Shown here one piece after another: positions 21,429-22,976 of a stretch of DNA of 22,976 bases. The notes under the pieces are model-generated. The model worked only from the letters and a program-made list of their open reading frames with translations, did not search any database and was not told where the DNA came from. The stretch lies in assembly GCA_002385885.1 (NCBI GenBank), contig DGEI01000011.1, positions 1 through 22,976 on the forward strand. Direction: 5' to 3'. The stretch comes from Firmicutes bacterium UBA3930. Its GTDB lineage: Bacteria; Bacillota; Clostridia; Caldicoprobacterales; Caldicoprobacteraceae. The first letter of the stretch is position 1, and every line of letters starts with the position of its first letter. The translations under genes and the position numbers were made by a program.

Positions 21429-22487
21429 TTACCTCCGGCTTATTCTGTTTTTTGCTACGAACAGTCTCCTTCGTAATTTCCGATATATTGCCCCGGATTT
21501 TTCGACGATGACATAGATGAAAGGATTAAATACATAATCCAATTCTCCTACAAACTCGGTAAATTTCCCGCCAAATCCCTTCTTAAATCGATATAAGCCA
21601 TACAGGGGATGGTTTTCATCAAGATTTCCGGATACGCCTCTGAAATCGTATATATCACAATTATTTTCCAAAGCCCATTTTATCATTTCCCATTGGAGAA
21701 GGTAATTGGGCATAACATTTCTGTGCCGGTTGCTGCTGGCTCCGTATAGATACCAGCATTTGTTGCCGTATAATATTGCGATGGTTCCGGCAATCAATTT
21801 GCCCTGGTAGTACGCTAAATAAAGCCTTATATTATCAGGACCCAGGCAGTCAAGCATTTTCTCAAAGTATTCGGCGCTCCTGACAACGAAGTTATCTCTT
21901 AATCCCGTCTCAACCATTACTCTATGAAATTCCGGAATATCTTCTTTTGTACCGATTCTTATTTCTACTCCCTTTCTCACGGCTAAGCGGATGTTGTATC
22001 TTACCTTATGGTGAAAAGACATTAACAGCTCCTCTTCAGTTTTATTCCTTAGATCAAGGCGGAAAACGAATCTGGGCTGTGCTCCTTCGAAGTCCTTGGA
22101 ATCATTCTTAATTTTCATTTTTAACTCTTTAGCAATCTCTGCGAATTTGGTGTCATCTTTCTCAATATCGGGATCGATTTTTAAAACATAGCTTTTATAT
22201 TTCCTGGCAGTATCTTTAGCTTTGTCTATTAATTCTTTAATGGTATCCTTATTATGCATATCGCATACCGGCCCCCGTGGCGAATACATTATGGTATAAT
22301 TCACCAAAGGGAGTTTTCTTATCAACAGGCTCATTGAACCTTTAATATCTCCCTGCCGGTCTTCAACCGTAATTATTTCGTTGTGCCAGTTTGATTTGAC
22401 CTGTGCCCATTTCAACGACTGCATAAAGTGCCCTTTTGGATGGGCCTGTACAAATTTTTCGTATTTTCCCCTGTCAAAATTATCCAA
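21429..22487 (-). CDS. FemAB/FemX-family peptidoglycan interpeptide-bridge aminoacyltransferase
   Basis: A 352-residue protein. FemX/A/B-family enzymes add amino acids from aminoacyl-tRNA to the stem peptide of lipid II. Both GNAT-like domains are visible: 'HFMQSLKWAQVKSNW' and 'IMYSPRGPVCD' in the first, and 'VRYNIRLAVRKGVEIR', 'LAYYQGKLIAGTIAILYG', 'YLYGASSNRHRNVMPNYLLQWEMIKWA', 'YDFRGVSG' and 'LYRFKKGFGG' in the second. I place the start at the TTG at 22487, 8 nt after GGAGG; the ATG at 22505 lies 5' to that site. The lack of a clear coiled-coil arm suggests a FemX-type (first amino acid) enzyme. Co-translation with a racemase-like protein suggests that a D- or other unusual amino acid is attached, or that precursor levels are balanced. 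Confidence 0.88.
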   Translation of the reverse strand: MDNFDRGKYEKFVQAHPKGHFMQSLKWAQVKSNWHNEIITVEDRQGDIKGSMSLLIRKLPLVNYTIMYSPRGPVCDMHNKDTIKELIDKAKDTARKYKSYVLKIDPDIEKDDTKFAEIAKELKMKIKNDSKDFEGAQPRFVFRLDLRNKTEEELLMSFHHKVRYNIRLAVRKGVEIRIGTKEDIPEFHRVMVETGLRDNFVVRSAEYFEKMLDCLGPDNIRLYLAYYQGKLIAGTIAILYGNKCWYLYGASSNRHRNVMPNYLLQWEMIKWALENNCDIYDFRGVSGNLDENHPLYGLYRFKKGFGGKFTEFVGELDYVFNPFIYVIVEKSGAIYRKLRRRLFVAKNRISRR

Positions 22488-22675
22488 TATACATTCCTCC
22501 TGCATAAAACTTTGAAACCGGCCATTTGCAAGTATCGTTCATACCGGTATATCCGGCAGCATTGAGCTTAAGCACCTGTAGCCAAATAATATTTTGCATT
22601 TACAATATAAGCCCTTAAATATCCTGGAGCCTAAGAACACTTTAAACTTATTATTCTCCCTAACATTTTAACATA

Positions 22676-22741
22676 TATTTTGGACAAAAACACTTTCTAT
22701 TACATATACCTTAAATAAAGGAGGAAGTCAAGTCCAAAATA
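22676..22741. repeat. 10-bp inverted repeat bracketing a possible promoter
   Basis: TATTTTGGAC (22676-22685) pairs exactly with GTCCAAAATA (22732-22741), with 46 nt between. The second arm ends exactly at the GTGTG start of the candidate intron. The repeats flank the likely femAB promoter (22703-22731), so they may be operators; they may also be a transposon-like footprint. Confidence 0.45.
22703..22731 (-). promoter_or_regulatory. Possible promoter of the FemAB-alr pair
   Basis: On the minus strand TTGACT (22726-22731), 17 nt, TATATG (22703-22708). It would give a leader of about 210 nt, in which I see no further conserved element. It is the best candidate between the FemAB start and 22741, but the -10 is imperfect. 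Confidence 0.4.
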
Positions 22742-22976
22742 GTGTGTAAATTGCCTCGGTTGTTAAACAGCAGCCAGCCAGACATCCAATAACAATAAGC
22801 GTTTATGCCGTGAAAGCTGTTGATAATGAGTTCATGGCATGTTTGGCTGATAGACGGGCCTTATCCCTTCCTCAAAGCATAACACTCCACAAATAGAGGG
22901 GGGACAGGACTGATGCGGGAAAACATGCAATGTGAGGTTCGTCGTCAACAGCCCCTGGATTAAATGCGCGTCTTAT
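22742..22976 (+). mobile_element. Possible 5' part of a group II intron (continues past the window)
   Basis: No convincing protein frame exists here, but long-range pairings do. CAGCCA (22775-22780) pairs with TGGCTG (22844-22849), ATGCC (22805-22809) with GGCAT (22836-22840), and GCTGTTGA (22816-22823) with TCAACAGC (22945-22952). The segment begins with GTGTG, matching the GUGYG 5' end of group II introns, and elements such as AAACAGCAGCC, GGGGGGACAGG and CAACAGCC look familiar from domain I of clostridial introns. The reverse transcriptase gene and domain V would lie outside. Another structured RNA or a degenerate insertion element cannot be excluded. Confidence 0.4.

Overview
The window looks like a chromosomal segment of an anaerobic, endospore-forming Firmicute (class Clostridia). 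The reasons are the spore genes gpr and spoIIP side by side, a guanine riboswitch on a purine permease, Gram-positive style ribosome binding sites with frequent GTG and TTG starts, lipoprotein signal peptides, and an anaerobic-type flavoprotein operon ending in a DUF1667 protein. No species can be named from the sequence alone.

Layout. At 1-605 is the 3' end of an FtsX/MacB-type ABC permease gene. At 831-2249 (minus) is a guanine/hypoxanthine permease, preceded by a promoter, a complete guanine aptamer and a terminator/antiterminator. At 2780-8278 is a complete branched-chain amino acid ABC transporter (livJ, livH, livM, livG, livF) ending in a CBS-CBS-ACT sensor protein. A terminator and a second promoter separate livJ from livHMGF. 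At 8390-8680 is a small lipoprotein and at 8922-10094 an orphan CofE-like (F420 glutamyl ligase fold) protein. At 10292-13379 is a three-gene operon (GlpA-like flavoprotein with a BFD-type Fe-S domain, a pyridine nucleotide-disulphide type flavoprotein, DUF1667). Its promoter reads into a strong terminator before the first gene, which implies control by antitermination. At 13558-13923 is a zinc-ribbon protein.

From 13948 onwards housekeeping and sporulation genes alternate in strand: degV (-), lysA (-), holA (+), rpsT (-), gpr and spoIIP (+), then an alanine racemase-like gene and a FemAB-family gene (both -). The holA/lysA promoters are divergent with their -35 boxes almost touching. rpsT and holA share a bidirectional terminator. 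The alanine racemase-like gene is translationally packed behind the FemAB gene, which suggests a joint role in cell-wall amino acid chemistry, but it lacks the usual Met-Asp active-site pair.

The right end (22742-22976) holds no convincing gene but is rich in paired segments and begins with GTGTG. It may be the 5' part of a group II intron that continues beyond the window.

The least explained items are the attenuated leader of the flavoprotein/DUF1667 operon, the chain of hairpins between lysA and degV, the structured and palindrome-rich spacer between rpsT and gpr, the orphan CofE-like gene, and the atypical racemase. I did not find a defence system, CRISPR array, toxin-antitoxin pair, biosynthetic cluster or tRNA/rRNA.
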